From assembly GCA_021399435.1 (NCBI GenBank), contig JAJTUP010000010.1, positions 930,001 through 994,000 of the forward strand: a stretch of 64,000 nucleotides of DNA. Direction: 5' to 3'. A program made the translations under genes and the position numbers. The DNA is from Diaporthe sp. PMI_573. Lineage: Eukaryota; Ascomycota; Sordariomycetes; Diaporthales; Diaporthaceae. The notes beneath the pieces were generated by a model. The model was not told the DNA's origin, made no database searches, and saw only the letters and a list, made by a program, of their open reading frames with translations. Below, piece by piece: positions 35,391-46,355 of the stretch; the stretch's first letter is position 1, and every line of letters begins with the position of its first letter.

Positions 35391-36344
35391 TGTTTAGTGA
35401 AGGAGCTTCATTAGTCTTAACAGGGATCAAGATACGGCTTTGCAGTTGTACCAGCAGATTGTACCTCTCGCTTTTCAAAATGAGGCGTCTCGGGAAGTTG
35501 CTTGTCAGTTACATACTCGAGTGTTCAAGAATTTAACAATCATGAATAATGGTCTTCTTGACGAAGAACATCTGGGTTGGCCTGTTCACCGGGCATGAAT
35601 TAAATGTTGTCTCCAGTAGATGATCGTGTGGGTGGCGGTGTTGTCGCTTGTGTATATGTTCCCGTTGTGGTTCCGCTAACGTGTTTCTGCAAGATGGCGA
35701 ACCCGAATAGGTGCCTCTGACAGACTTGTGGGTAATCCCTTGACTTTCGAAGCTCTGGACCGATTAAGGATTAGGGTGTGCGAAGGCACATATTTGCAAT
35801 AAATAATATCTACTAGTGTTTACTGCCAGGTTGCTTACTGCCACACTTCTTCTACCCACTGGCGCTAAATTTGCGATTCATTGTTTGCTTATTCACGGCC
35901 AACACGAAAAAGGTTGATTGAACGACGTAAAGGGAGAAGCGGCCAAGAAGCAACAATCAGCCACATCTGACATCTGGACGCTTACACTTTGATATTGCAA
36001 CGCTGATTGACACACCGCCTTGGGCTTTTTAACATCTCAAGACAGAAAGGGAAACCTGGATATCCTCATGTCTGATCATCACATGGCTATAGGCGCATAA
36101 CTCAACGCGGTCAGCTTATGGGTAGGCTTTATACAACGAAACATCACTTTCTAAGTGAACATGTGTGTGTGTGTGTGTGTGTGATCCTCATTTCAACCGC
36201 TTCTGAAGCACGAAGTATAAAAGAATGCATATTAGCTCTTCGACAGATTCGAGAAGGCAACATTGCTAGATCACTCGAGCTTTGTTCCACAACGTGACGC
36301 GAATCGATATTTTCCCAACGACAAACACATTACCTTATTACAAA
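35391..36344 (+). promoter_or_regulatory. Intergenic region with TATA box of the small secreted protein gene
   Basis: No gene in this 950-bp interval. A TATA box (TATAAAAG, 36216-36223) lies 122 bp before the ATG at 36345. A (GT)n run occupies 36162-36182 about 35 bp upstream of the TATA box. Confidence 0.6.
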
Positions 36345-37030
36345 ATGCTCATGACTAAAGCCTTTGCGGCGGCTGCGGTTGCCCTCAGTGCTACGGCACA
36401 CCCCCTTGCCACAGCTTCGAATGATGGAACCCTCACCAAGCGTGCTACCGAAAGTGTTCATCTTGTCTGTAAGTAACGACCTTTTGCTCGTCCCACCTCA
36501 TCTTATAAGGATTAGAGAGTGGAATGTATTAACACTGCCTTTAAGACTGCGGCTCCCCTGACTCCAAGTCGTCGAGAATGGTGGTGTACTGCTCTGATGA
36601 CAGCAACTGCAACCACGAGCCCGCATCGGACAGCGTCGCCTACTTCGACACCATCTACGGCCCGACTACTCCCTGGGAAGGCGCTCCGCGCACTGTCACG
36701 TTCACAACTGGCGTGTCATTCACATGGTACATTCGTTCTGATGCCCAGGACCGGCCAATTTACTCCGCTGTTGGGTAAGTGACTGCGACTGATCAAGCGG
36801 GGCGCACGAGTGTGTTTCTGGCTATGCTAATGGGGTGGCTTCCAGGAATGGCTCGAACGGGTTCGAGTCGTTCGCCGTCTACAAGGACGACGGACACACC
36901 ATGTTCATCAACGGGCCCGTGGGTCAGTGCCGCAGTATATACTACAGTCTACCCGTAAGTGTCATCCTATTTTCGTTTATCATCTTCTGGATTGGTTCAA
37001 ACATTTAACAGCATTCTCATTCAGATTTGA
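36345..37030 (+). CDS. Small secreted protein (Kex2-processed, four cysteines)
   Basis: Exons 36345-36468, 36546-36774, 36846-36954 and a tiny last exon give about 155 aa. Residues 1-19 form a signal peptide (MLMTKAFAAAAVALSATAHP). A dibasic KR at 32-33 is a probable Kex2 site. The mature part carries four Cys (YCGS, VVYCSDDSNC, GQC) and two beta-rich blocks: VHLVYCGS then RTVTFTTGVSFTWYI, and GFESFAVYKDDGHTMFINGPVGQC. This resembles a common fungal family of small secreted proteins of unknown function. The last intron may end at 37024 (stop TGA at 37028-37030, one residue added) or at 37011 (seven residues, stop at 37033-37035); the first fits the TTTAAC branch better. A TATA box lies 122 bp upstream. 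It could be an effector-like or cell-wall protein; function unknown. Confidence 0.8.
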
Positions 37031-37905
37031 GCTGAAAGCTGCCAAATTTGCTTCCTGCACATGGGCTGGTTATGATTCTCGAACCAGAGCAGAAGCCCCC
37101 GGGGTTGGGAACAAGGGCTATATCTACTGAGCACTGGAATTTTGGTCATAGGATTGAGTCCTGGTACAAGTGGAACGAGATAGTAGCGACCATTGTATTA
37201 AGCACCTGAGCACTTAGAAGGAAGCTTTGTTTGTCAGATGAGAGTTTACATATAGACAATGCGATCCCGACACAGGGACAGACCTTTAAAGGACCAATGT
37301 AGGGATCAATTTATCCTTTCTGGCAGATGGAGTCCACCAAATTTCCTCCCGGGATGAACATATCGGTGTGGCAAGAAAGTTTATTCCCAGAGTGAGGGTG
37401 GTTCATTGCTCCACCATGAGTCACACTGAAGACACAAGAAAAGAAGACGGGTGCGTAGGCAAGTATATATATTCATGTGATCGTCATAATACATTCTATA
37501 CTATCGTGAATCCACGAGGGCTAGTTCCATTCTCAAAGAAATCCCTCTGGTCCGTCCCGCCTGGTGGAAGAAGATCTTGAAATCAGAGAGTCCATCAGGT
37601 CATTACCATGAGCAGCACCAGAACCTGACCAAGACGGTGAAATCTCCTATGGGTACATATAGTGTAGTACAGGTCCCTGATATAAATAGGCATTATTGAA
37701 TAGAAGGGACATCATCATAACATAAGAAAATTATAGGGGGTCTCCAGCAAGGTCCAGAACAAAAGAAATACCCGCCAGCCAGTCTTTGTAACCTTGCAAG
37801 CCAGACTCGCCCCGTGTTTTAAACCCCACGCTCCATTAGAAGACCAATCCAAATAACGAAAGACAAACATCGATCTTACAGTCTGCCCAAAAAACACCTC
37901 CCAGT
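37031..37905. other. Convergent intergenic spacer, no gene
   Basis: Lies between the 3' ends of the secreted-protein gene (plus) and the GTPase-like gene (minus). Only short frames without recognisable content are present. Confidence 0.5.
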
Positions 37906-40900
37906 TTATATCCAAATAGGCGTCGGCCTCCCAGGTGGCCGCCTCTCCGAGTTCGGCCTCGTCCTCGGGCGCGAGGCCGGGATAGGCGGCGGCACAGCCC
38001 TCACGGTGGCAGCCCGGCGGGGAGGAGGCCCCATCGACTTGGTCGTCAGGGGCTGGCCCTGACCCTGGCCGTGGGCCTGCGTCTTGGGGACCACGCGCCT
38101 GTTCTTCAGGGCCTTGGCCCTCGAGTCCGGGTCCACACGCACGATGGCGACTTCTTGTTGTTGTTGCTGCTGCTGCTGCTTTTCCACTTCCACCTCCTCC
38201 TGCGTGACAACGACATCCCCACCGGCAATCTTCCTCCCGCGCGCAGGCTCAGAAGGGAGCTGTGGCTGCTGCTGCTGCTGCTGCTGCACGGCAACAGCAG
38301 AGACGCGCGCCGCCTTGGCCGGGCCGACGGTGTTGGTCCCCACGCCCCTGGCCCTCGGCCTCTTCGCGTTGGCGCCGACGGAGTGGCTGCGCGTCACGGG
38401 CGCCGCGGCGGCCGCGTCGTCGCTGACGAGCTTGTGCACGCGGGCGCGCTGCTGCTCGAGCTCCTGCTCCGCGAGGCGGATCATGACGGTGAAGCGGCGG
38501 TCGCCGTCGAGGAAGCGGATCGCGTCGAAGCGGAGGGGCGGGATGGAGGGCGGCAGCTCGCTTATCAGGCTCGTGTGCTGGCGGCGCCTCGGGATGGTCG
38601 AGGTCGCAGTCGTGATTATGGACGAGGACGTGTCGTCCGAGTCGGTGCCGTTTGTCTTGATACCCGGGAGGGGCTTGGATTTGCTCCTGTTGATGTCCGC
38701 CGGGTAGTAGTTGGTCAGGTACACGGCCTGGTTGCGGTCTGCCTTGTGTTTCCTGGACTTGGCCCGCGCGATCGAGCTGTCGACGCTCAGGGGCCGGTTG
38801 TTCTTTGATACCGGTAGTGGTGGCTGTGGCTTTTCATCGAGGTAGAGTGGCCCGCCATCCAGGCCGATCTTGCGCGAGACCTTGTCCAGGATAGCCTCGT
38901 TCCGTCGTCGCTTCTCGTCAGACGAGTCTGAGTGGCTGGCTTTCGAGGGCCCATGTCCCAGTGTCAGGCTGTCAGGCCTACGCTTCTTTGAAAGCTTCCG
39001 GTCGAGTTTGTCCATGAGGGCTTCGTCCGAACGTGGGTGCTTCTCGTCCTCGTCGGGTAAAACAACTGGAGGGGGTGCGACCAATTTCGATGGCCGACTG
39101 AGTTCCTCGAGGATGAAAGGGTTCTCGGGTGTCCTGGGCGCCTTGGCCCTCTCGAGCTTGGATGGCGTCACGATGGAAAACCCCTGCAGTGTATCGCCCG
39201 TTCCTGTCGAGACAGTCGAGACCGTCGATACGGATTGCCGTGGATCAACCACTCGGGACTTCCGCATGGCAGACCACGAGGTCTTGTTTTGACTCTTCAC
39301 GACCACGGTCTCGCCCCATACATCCTCTCTGGTCTCTTCCACTCGCGGGCGGGTCCCGATGTCCTCAAAGGTGATCGCAGATACCTCCGAGTCCGACGGT
39401 CCCCAAGAGAAAACAGACCCAACATATTTATCCCACCACGCGGGCATGCAAGATCGCGATTTCTGCCGCGGCATCTTTGCGCGCACCGCCCTGACCGGCA
39501 GGCTCCTGTCGTTCTCATCCTTATCCATCACATCCTCTTCGTCCACGATGACAATCTCCTCAACCTTGTTGCTCGGCTTCTCATCCTCCTGCCGCAACGC
39601 CCGCTTGCTCATGACCTGGTCGACGAGGATCCCAAACGCCTCGTCGACGTTGGCGTTGGACTTGGCCGAGACCTCGATGTAGGCGGAGTTAGACCCGAAC
39701 TTGCGCGCCAGCTGCTGGCCCTGCAGCGCCGACACCATCCGCGGCAGCCTCCCGCCGTTGTCCTTGAGGCGATCCGTCATTGACGCAACTACCAGCACGG
39801 GGATCTCGAGCTCCTCCGTCGGCGGCAGCGGCGGCAGTGTGACTCGCCGCTCCGGCTGTCTCTCGGGCGGCTCCTCCGGGGGGAGCGGATCCATGTGTGC
39901 GTCGACTAGGTCCTCCAGGGTGAACGGGTTTGATTCACGCATCGATGGACCATGCATGTCCTCGACGACGGTAGAAGAAGCCTGGCTGTACGCACTGGAG
40001 CTTGTCCGGAAGCTGAAGGCACTATCACGCCGTCTGTTTGTCTGTCCAGTCCTGTGATTGTCCCACGCCATGGCTCCGCGTCTCAAGCTTGCGTTGCTGT
40101 CAACCTCCCTGATGGTAGGCAGCTTCCTCTCGCTCAATGACATCGGGCCCGATATCACAAGCGGCTTCGGCGCTGCGTTCTTGTCCGGTGAGGGGGGCAG
40201 GTCTCGCTCGTGAATCATGAACTCGGCCCTCTTCAGCGCGGAACCTTCGACGACGATGCTGATCCGTTTCAGCTCCCCGTCGTAGTCGAACCGGTCGTAT
40301 CCCCGCCCCTTCTTCTCGTCCAAGCCACTAAACAGGGACACGCCGCTCTTGTCGTCTGCTGGAGAGCCCGGCATGCGCGGGAGCTCCTTTTGGGACAATT
40401 TGATAGAACGTGTTGATTTGGACCGCTGAATGCCAGGGATAGCGGCGACCAGGCCGTCGAGGATGCCGACTATGTCGGTCGTGAGCTTCTTTTTGCGGCC
40501 GGTGTTGATGATATCCCCTACGACGTTGCCATTGACCCACTCGAACGATTCCTTTGACCAGGGGTTGAAAAGAAGCATAACAGCGTCGGACTGCTCCAAC
40601 AGCTTCTTGCGTTGGACTTCGGCCTGGTAGGCCGAGGATGATGAGGTGAGCGTGTCCTGCCGTGAGATATCGTCTGGGCTGAAGGGGTCCATCATACTGC
40701 TGGTCTGTTGACCAGAGCCGGTGGGGAACTCATGGATGATGAGGTGGACTTCGCGTCCATCAGGCATGGGTACATGCTTGTGGCCTCCCATGAGATGCGT
40801 GCCTCCTGATGGTACATGAGAGAATTGTCGTAGAGTGTAGCGCGTTTGGAGTGAGGTTTTGCCAGACCCCGGTGGGCCCAGCAGGAGGATTTGGATGTCC

Positions 40901-40962
40901 TCAGCATTGCCGCCAAGTGGTGCTGAGGCGTTATTGTTAAAGATTGGTTGCTGCTCAGCCAT
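37906..40962 (-). CDS. Large Ras-like P-loop protein with an internal insertion and low-complexity tail
   Basis: One exon, 1018 aa. The start is the first ATG (40962); the frame is open upstream only through GTG. A Ras-like fold is suggested by LLLGPPGSGKTSL (P-loop, residues about 26-38), a strand DAVMLLFNPWSKESFEWV (about 123-140), then, after roughly 245 extra residues, IPVLVVASMTDRLKD (about 387-401) and the G5-like YIEVSAKSNANVDEAFGILV (about 424-443). The usual DxxG (switch II) is replaced by IIHEFPTG and NKxD by SMTD, so nucleotide binding or hydrolysis may be changed. The insertion and the C-terminal 550 residues are charged, Ser/Pro-rich and probably disordered, with two poly-Gln runs (about 890 and 930) coded by CAG repeats. 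The N-terminus lacks a lipidation signal and the C-terminus has no CaaX box. Probably a fungus-specific regulator; no known ortholog named. Confidence 0.82.
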   Translation of the reverse strand: MAEQQPIFNNNASAPLGGNAEDIQILLLGPPGSGKTSLQTRYTLRQFSHVPSGGTHLMGGHKHVPMPDGREVHLIIHEFPTGSGQQTSSMMDPFSPDDISRQDTLTSSSSAYQAEVQRKKLLEQSDAVMLLFNPWSKESFEWVNGNVVGDIINTGRKKKLTTDIVGILDGLVAAIPGIQRSKSTRSIKLSQKELPRMPGSPADDKSGVSLFSGLDEKKGRGYDRFDYDGELKRISIVVEGSALKRAEFMIHERDLPPSPDKNAAPKPLVISGPMSLSERKLPTIREVDSNASLRRGAMAWDNHRTGQTNRRRDSAFSFRTSSSAYSQASSTVVEDMHGPSMRESNPFTLEDLVDAHMDPLPPEEPPERQPERRVTLPPLPPTEELEIPVLVVASMTDRLKDNGGRLPRMVSALQGQQLARKFGSNSAYIEVSAKSNANVDEAFGILVDQVMSKRALRQEDEKPSNKVEEIVIVDEEDVMDKDENDRSLPVRAVRAKMPRQKSRSCMPAWWDKYVGSVFSWGPSDSEVSAITFEDIGTRPRVEETREDVWGETVVVKSQNKTSWSAMRKSRVVDPRQSVSTVSTVSTGTGDTLQGFSIVTPSKLERAKAPRTPENPFILEELSRPSKLVAPPPVVLPDEDEKHPRSDEALMDKLDRKLSKKRRPDSLTLGHGPSKASHSDSSDEKRRRNEAILDKVSRKIGLDGGPLYLDEKPQPPLPVSKNNRPLSVDSSIARAKSRKHKADRNQAVYLTNYYPADINRSKSKPLPGIKTNGTDSDDTSSSIITTATSTIPRRRQHTSLISELPPSIPPLRFDAIRFLDGDRRFTVMIRLAEQELEQQRARVHKLVSDDAAAAAPVTRSHSVGANAKRPRARGVGTNTVGPAKAARVSAVAVQQQQQQQPQLPSEPARGRKIAGGDVVVTQEEVEVEKQQQQQQQQEVAIVRVDPDSRAKALKNRRVVPKTQAHGQGQGQPLTTKSMGPPPRRAATVRAVPPPIPASRPRTRPNSERRPPGRPTPIWI

Positions 40963-43521
40963 ACGTGTTAGCCACTGCCTCAAGCCTCCACCTCCAGCAA
41001 ATACCACAAGCCAGCTGCGGCCGAGTAGAGCGAGAATGTGAATACATCAAACATAGTGCTTTGTGTGGATCGTTTTGAGACTTGTTGCTAGTTTCTGAAG
41101 GCGGTAGGGAGAATCTGGGGAGTATCATACCCATTTCTCCTCGTCCGAGGAGGTCGACGACCAAATATCGCTCCCCATCACGCCAATACCCTCAAAATGA
41201 ACAAGTATTATGGATACAGAAAAGAAGTTGAATTTATGTACGTTCAGGTATCAAACCTAGTAAATTAGCACAAGAATGGTATTGATCGGGTAGTCCCCGT
41301 AAGTATCGAAAAGGAGGCAGATTAAACAAGAATAGTAGGGACCGGCAATAGTCGAAAGTCCATGGGTGCACAAAGGAATGTCGTAGCAGAATCAAGGAAG
41401 GGATCTCGTCCGCCAAGCGGGCACCGATAGACCTATGTAAGAACTGCCATGGCAAATGGTCGGACGAAGCTCGAGGCTGCGACGGCGACGGGGGAAGGCA
41501 GCATAGGCAGAAGGTTCGAAGCTTGCTCTGGGGGGCCAAGGTCGACGTCCAACTTGTAACAGTCAAAAACTTTGTCTGCCAACTCCAGTTTCCGTCTGAT
41601 GCAGGCACGAGTAGAGAGACCGGATGGGTGGAGGTTTTGGAAGGGGGCCCGTCGTGGGCGGGTCCATGAACGCGGGTGAAATACTACTTGGGCACCTTCA
41701 GGTAGGGGCACAGATGGGCAATGCAGGACCGGACTTGAAGCATCAAGGCCCGACAAGGGACAAGCCAAGGCTCCTTGGCCAGGATGTGGGACGAGCGTCA
41801 CGACGAACTCCCGGGGCGGCATAAGGCGCGCGGAAACATCCAAAACGGGAAGTGCGGCAGCGGATCTTCGAGAGAAAATACGTGAGGTAACGAGGAGCGC
41901 GCTTGAGAAGAGACGACCGGAAAGCTGTTGAACCGCTTGGTAGAACAGGAAGGTAAGGAAGGCATGGCATGTCGAGGCCATGGCAGGCACACTGGACTGG
42001 AGGCTCTCTTGGTCTCTGCCTTACGCATATTACTCCTCCAACTTCTTTCACTTGGTCTGCCTCTTCCCGTGCGCCCCGTAGATTGGGGGGTTCCACATCA
42101 GGAAACCTTCTGGCAAGCGTGAACCTTGAGGTCGCGGCAAGGCCAATCGGAATGATGTCGTCGCGTTTCGAGACATTCGGGCCATCACACGGGGGAGTGC
42201 GCGTGCGCGTGGGGTGTGGTTGGGAGCGAGCCTGAGTGGTTTAGGCGTACGGAAGGGCAGAGATGCGGCGGATTCCAAAACCGTAGCCAAAGGCAATAAG
42301 AGCTGTCATATGCCTTGACCATGCCCAGCCCCCGGAAGCCGCCTTGGCCTCCGTATTAAGGTTTGGTCTGTGTTGTGGCCGCGCGCCGGGGTGTCCCGGG
42401 CACGTTTGTTTCCCTCGGGGCTGAGCCGCACCCTTCCACAGTAGGAGGAGGACGTACTAAATGACGGGACTGGGGCTGGGGCATTCGTTGACACCTGTCA
42501 GCCAATTGCCATCGGCTTCATCCCAAGTCGTCCTGGGGGCTGAAGCTCGAGGGTGAGGGTAACAGGAGGCGGAGAAATGGAATGCGGCGCCGCATGGCAG
42601 TCTTCGAAAGAGTCATTCCTGCGATTCTTTGCATTCATTAGAAGAATTCAGAGTTTCTCACAGACAAAATAAAAAGCCCCTGCAGCCGGCGAGTTGTCCT
42701 GCCTCATATCTTTCCCCAGTGGCATCCCGGGCCTCATCGCCGATGGATGGCAAGCCAGTGACTCATCCATCTTGAGCAAATCAAGGGTCGCATGGATCCC
42801 CAGACAGATTTCCTCGGTCGGAGGTTTCATCAGACATCGCCTCGCCGCGAGGATGGAAACTCTCCCGGCCGGGACGGGCAGCGTTGCGACGGCGCAAGAA
42901 GAATAAAGGAAAAGCCAAATACTCCCTTTTGTCTCGAGTGTTACTCAACCAAGATCACCAGAAGCCACGGTGTCATTAGCCGCTTCAACGTGCTCGGACG
43001 CCTCAGAAGCCTATCGCAGACAATGTTTTGACAGTTGCTGATCATGCCGGATGCTTCAGGAGCGCGCAGTGGCCGTGGTGATAGCGAGGTCCGAGGGTAG
43101 CGTCTGGGGAAGTAGGGACGAACAAGGACGATGTGACACGGCTTTTAAAAGCAGATAGTTCTGCCCTTCTCTTCTGCGTTCGAATTCCGACGACTCTTCG
43201 TCGACCCTTTGAAAAGTGTGTCACATGTGAGTCCCGAGGTCCAAGAGAAACAATCGTCCCAATTGCCAGTCCAGTGTCCTCGGGAACTCTCTGAGCCCCG
43301 TGGGCAAATTAGCAGCCAGACGACGACGGCGCGCCGAGGGTCCGAGGTCAGCGCCAGTAGTTGCACATGAGAGACATAGCCTCCTAATAAAAAATGATTG
43401 TTATTGACGCCAGTAAATGATTCAACGCGCCTTGCTATGCTCATTAATCAAATTCGAGTCATGAATATGAGGCCAAACAAACCAGCCTCCGGGAAAACAA
43501 ATATTCCTTGAACATCTCTCA
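40963..43521. other. Intergenic, 2.6 kb, no gene seen
   Basis: Contains the promoter of the GTPase-like gene (right of 40962) and the 3' side of the membrane-protein gene. Several open frames of 60-185 codons overlap on both strands but lack domains, and I do not call them. Confidence 0.5.
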
Positions 43522-45075
43522 TCACAAGTGCCCTGTCTTGACTGGCTCCGAATCGGGCTGCACCTCACGGAGCGGCGCGTGCTGCGCAGCATCGTCCGCC
43601 TCGGGACCACCGGGAGACGAGTCGGCCCCGCCGATGTTCTCTCTCATTATCTCGTCCTTGCGGCTCACAGCGGGCCAGTCGCGGTTCTTGCGGGCGCCTT
43701 TGCGGGCGTTCTCGCCCGCCTCCCTCAGCCACTGTCTCCACTGGGACGTGCTCGGGGCGGCGCCGCTGCGTTCAACCCACCCGGTGCTCTTAGTCTCGCG
43801 AATGGCGTACCAGAGCGTCCTCGTGAAGCTGGGGTAGCCTTCCACCCCGTTGTCCGTTGTGCCGGGGGCGGGCCGCTTGCCGGCATTCTTGGCGTCTTCT
43901 GGGGTGATATCTGTCCACTCGTAGCGGGACAGGTCCCAGAAGTACCGCCGGGGCAACATTCCCAGGAGCCAGTACGCGCCATTCAGTAGAATGTAGCTGG
44001 CGCTGGTGAGCACCTGCGCCTCGAGGCGCGTGTTTCCGAGCAGGACGACGCCCACCATAAGCAGCATTGTTGCCATGGCCATCAGAAACCGATAGGTCTT
44101 GGGGCCGACGTGGTACTCGCAGTCTTCTGTCCCAGTGTACAGCTCACGGGCCACCTCCTCAGTGCACTTGACCAGTAGGAAGGCGCCTTCCCGAGTACGG
44201 ATCATCATGTCCCCTGGCGGGACATTTGTGGTGTGGGGAGGCCGCACCATCAGACGCGGGCGCCACCAAGAGGCATACCCGGCGAGAGACGCCTGGACTG
44301 AGATGATGAAAATGGCGATCAGGGCGTTTCCGTCCTTCCAATATGCTGTTAGGCCAAATATAAGCATGGTCAGAACGAAGGAGACAACTGTGGCGACATG
44401 GATAGGGCTGCTCCATGCGGGCGGTACCGCAGGGCGAGTGGTAGGCGTCAGTGTGGGGTTCGCAATAAATTCGGTGACCTTCTCCTTGGCTGTGCGACGT
44501 CTTTTGATGCCCATGGTCGGCTCAGGTGGGTGGTCCCCCTTCTCGAGGTCGGCATCGATGAATTTGACGCCCTTGGCCCCCTCACGCGTCTCCTTTTCGG
44601 GGGCAGCATGTTCTGACGGTGGTCGGTATAGACTTTGCTTGGGGCTGGCCGGTTTCCCCTTCCCCAGCGAGCGTTTCCAAAGCCTTCCGACCCAGGAGCC
44701 TCTCTTGGGTGCTGTCCCAAAAAATACCTCGTCTTTGTGCTTGATCTCGAGGACTTTGAACGAGTAGGCCACCTGGTCGTCGAGGGGATGTATTATGTTG
44801 GCAAAGAAGCCGACGGAGTCGAGGGCGACGCCGTTGTGGACTCCAACCATCTGGGCGCTATAGGTGGGAAGCCTGGTGGGCCTCTTGGACTTCAGAAGGG
44901 CCTGGGGAGCAGGCAAGATTCGTGGCAGCAAGCAGAGCACAGAAGCAGTGATGGGCTGTGCGTGGTCTTCCATGGAGGACTCGCCAATGACGGCGAGAAG
45001 AGTGACCACGTCCAGCCCCCAGCTGTCTTTGGAGACTGGAAACCATGTTGCCACCGGACCTTCGCCGTCTGCCAT
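43522..45075 (-). CDS. Four-helix membrane protein, fungal, function unknown
   Basis: Single exon, 517 aa, starting at the first ATG (45075, context ACCATGG); upstream only GTG exists in frame. The N-terminal 115 residues form a compact conserved-looking block (TWFPVSKDSWGLDVVTLLAV, then MVGVHNGVALDSVGFFANII, ending FKVLEIKHKDEVF), followed by a basic/acidic linker. Four hydrophobic segments follow: about 240-262 (IHVATVVSFVLTMLIFGLTA), 268-290 (ALIAIFIISVQASLAGYASW), 345-365 (FLMAMATMLLMVGVVLLG) and 374-396 (TSASYILLNGAYWLLGMLP). Between the second and third is a soluble loop (TREGAFLLVKCTEEVARELY). The C-terminal tail is hydrophilic (YEWTDITPEDAKNAGKRP and onward). I recognise this as a fungal hypothetical membrane-protein type but know no function. 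Confidence 0.75.
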   Translation of the reverse strand: MADGEGPVATWFPVSKDSWGLDVVTLLAVIGESSMEDHAQPITASVLCLLPRILPAPQALLKSKRPTRLPTYSAQMVGVHNGVALDSVGFFANIIHPLDDQVAYSFKVLEIKHKDEVFFGTAPKRGSWVGRLWKRSLGKGKPASPKQSLYRPPSEHAAPEKETREGAKGVKFIDADLEKGDHPPEPTMGIKRRRTAKEKVTEFIANPTLTPTTRPAVPPAWSSPIHVATVVSFVLTMLIFGLTAYWKDGNALIAIFIISVQASLAGYASWWRPRLMVRPPHTTNVPPGDMMIRTREGAFLLVKCTEEVARELYTGTEDCEYHVGPKTYRFLMAMATMLLMVGVVLLGNTRLEAQVLTSASYILLNGAYWLLGMLPRRYFWDLSRYEWTDITPEDAKNAGKRPAPGTTDNGVEGYPSFTRTLWYAIRETKSTGWVERSGAAPSTSQWRQWLREAGENARKGARKNRDWPAVSRKDEIMRENIGGADSSPGGPEADDAAQHAPLREVQPDSEPVKTGHL

Positions 45076-46355
45076 GGTGAGGATGTCAGTGAGAGCGAGA
45101 TTGTCTCGAAGCTGAAGTCTCGCTCTCGAAGGCTGGCCGCGATGAAGCTGCTGATATTGGATAGATATCAATCGGCAGGTTGGTTCCACGAGGTCTTGCC
45201 GGCCCGTCGAACTTAAGTCTCAGCCGAGCTGGCTGGTTGGTTGGAGGGTTGTTGGCGGCGTAGTGTGCAGATGGCTGGTGCGACAGGCCAATCAAAGGAT
45301 CGGCGGTCAGCAATGAGGTCAAAGAGTGGAAATGTGCGCGCTATCTTGGCGACCGTGACGGTTATATGGGTGCAATTATTAGAAGCAAGGCCGACCATGC
45401 TCATCCTCATCCTGGCGCCCAAGGTGAGACAGGAGAGAGCAGCATTCTGGATCCTCCCCCCCATGTTCCCAACAAGCCACCGCTGGGCTGTCCTGGCTGT
45501 TACTTGTGGCATTGGGGTGTGCCATTGGGAAGCGCTCAGCTTGGGGGCGCAGTGTGGAGTTGTAAATCCACAAGGAAGAGCATCCTAGCTCGGTGGCACA
45601 GCATGCATTGCTGCGTGGCGATCGTCGAGCGGCTGTCCTTTGGGCCCGTCCCCGTCCCCGTCCCACCCCGGTCCGCCTACTGAGGCTGAAGCCGGGCGGG
45701 CCAGACCCATCTTGTTCAATGGAGCAAATCGGGCGGCTGCAGCTTGTGCAGTTCTTTTAGGCACTCTAGCGGGCTGACTCGACTCAAGGCCGTATGAAGT
45801 TTGGAGTTTGAAAGACTGGCGGCTGCAGAGGCAGATTAGCAGAGCAAGGTGAGGTGAGAGAAAGTGCGGGCGGTCAGTGGGCCCAAAACGGGAACCAACC
45901 CCACACAAACACAAGCGGCCAGCCATCACGGAAGGAACCGTTCACTCGACAAATGTCAATCAAGGGTTGGGGTCGTACCGTCTACGGACAGGCATTGTAC
46001 AACGTCTTGACATGGCATCTACTCCAAGCTACGCATCAGATTGCCCATGTACGCAGATATATACCGAGAACCTGGTCAGAATTATTAATTGGCTTGGAAA
46101 ATTCGCTGGTCCTTCTCATCATACTGTGCTACATTGACAGGTGGGCAGTAAGTCAAACAGCTCCGCCCCGAACATGTTCGACGTTGGTGACGTCGCTGGC
46201 ATGTAATTGGAGAGATGACCAACCAAGGGAAGCATCGGCCATGAAGAAGGCAATCCATGCGGCGTCAGCCGTTATTGTACGCCACACCATGACGGAGATC
46301 AACAGTTCTGCGTAGGTGACCTCGTGCTCAATGCCCGCTCATTCTTGTGTGCTAT
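45076..46355. other. Intergenic, 1.3 kb, no gene seen
   Basis: Carries the promoter of the membrane-protein gene and the 3' UTR of the first carboxylesterase. No recognisable coding content. A short CCCCGT tandem lies near 45648-45665. Confidence 0.5.

Noticed and set aside
38071..38808. 245-codon plus-strand frame opposite the GTPase-like gene
   Set aside because: Antisense shadow of GC-rich third positions and CAG repeats; no domain.
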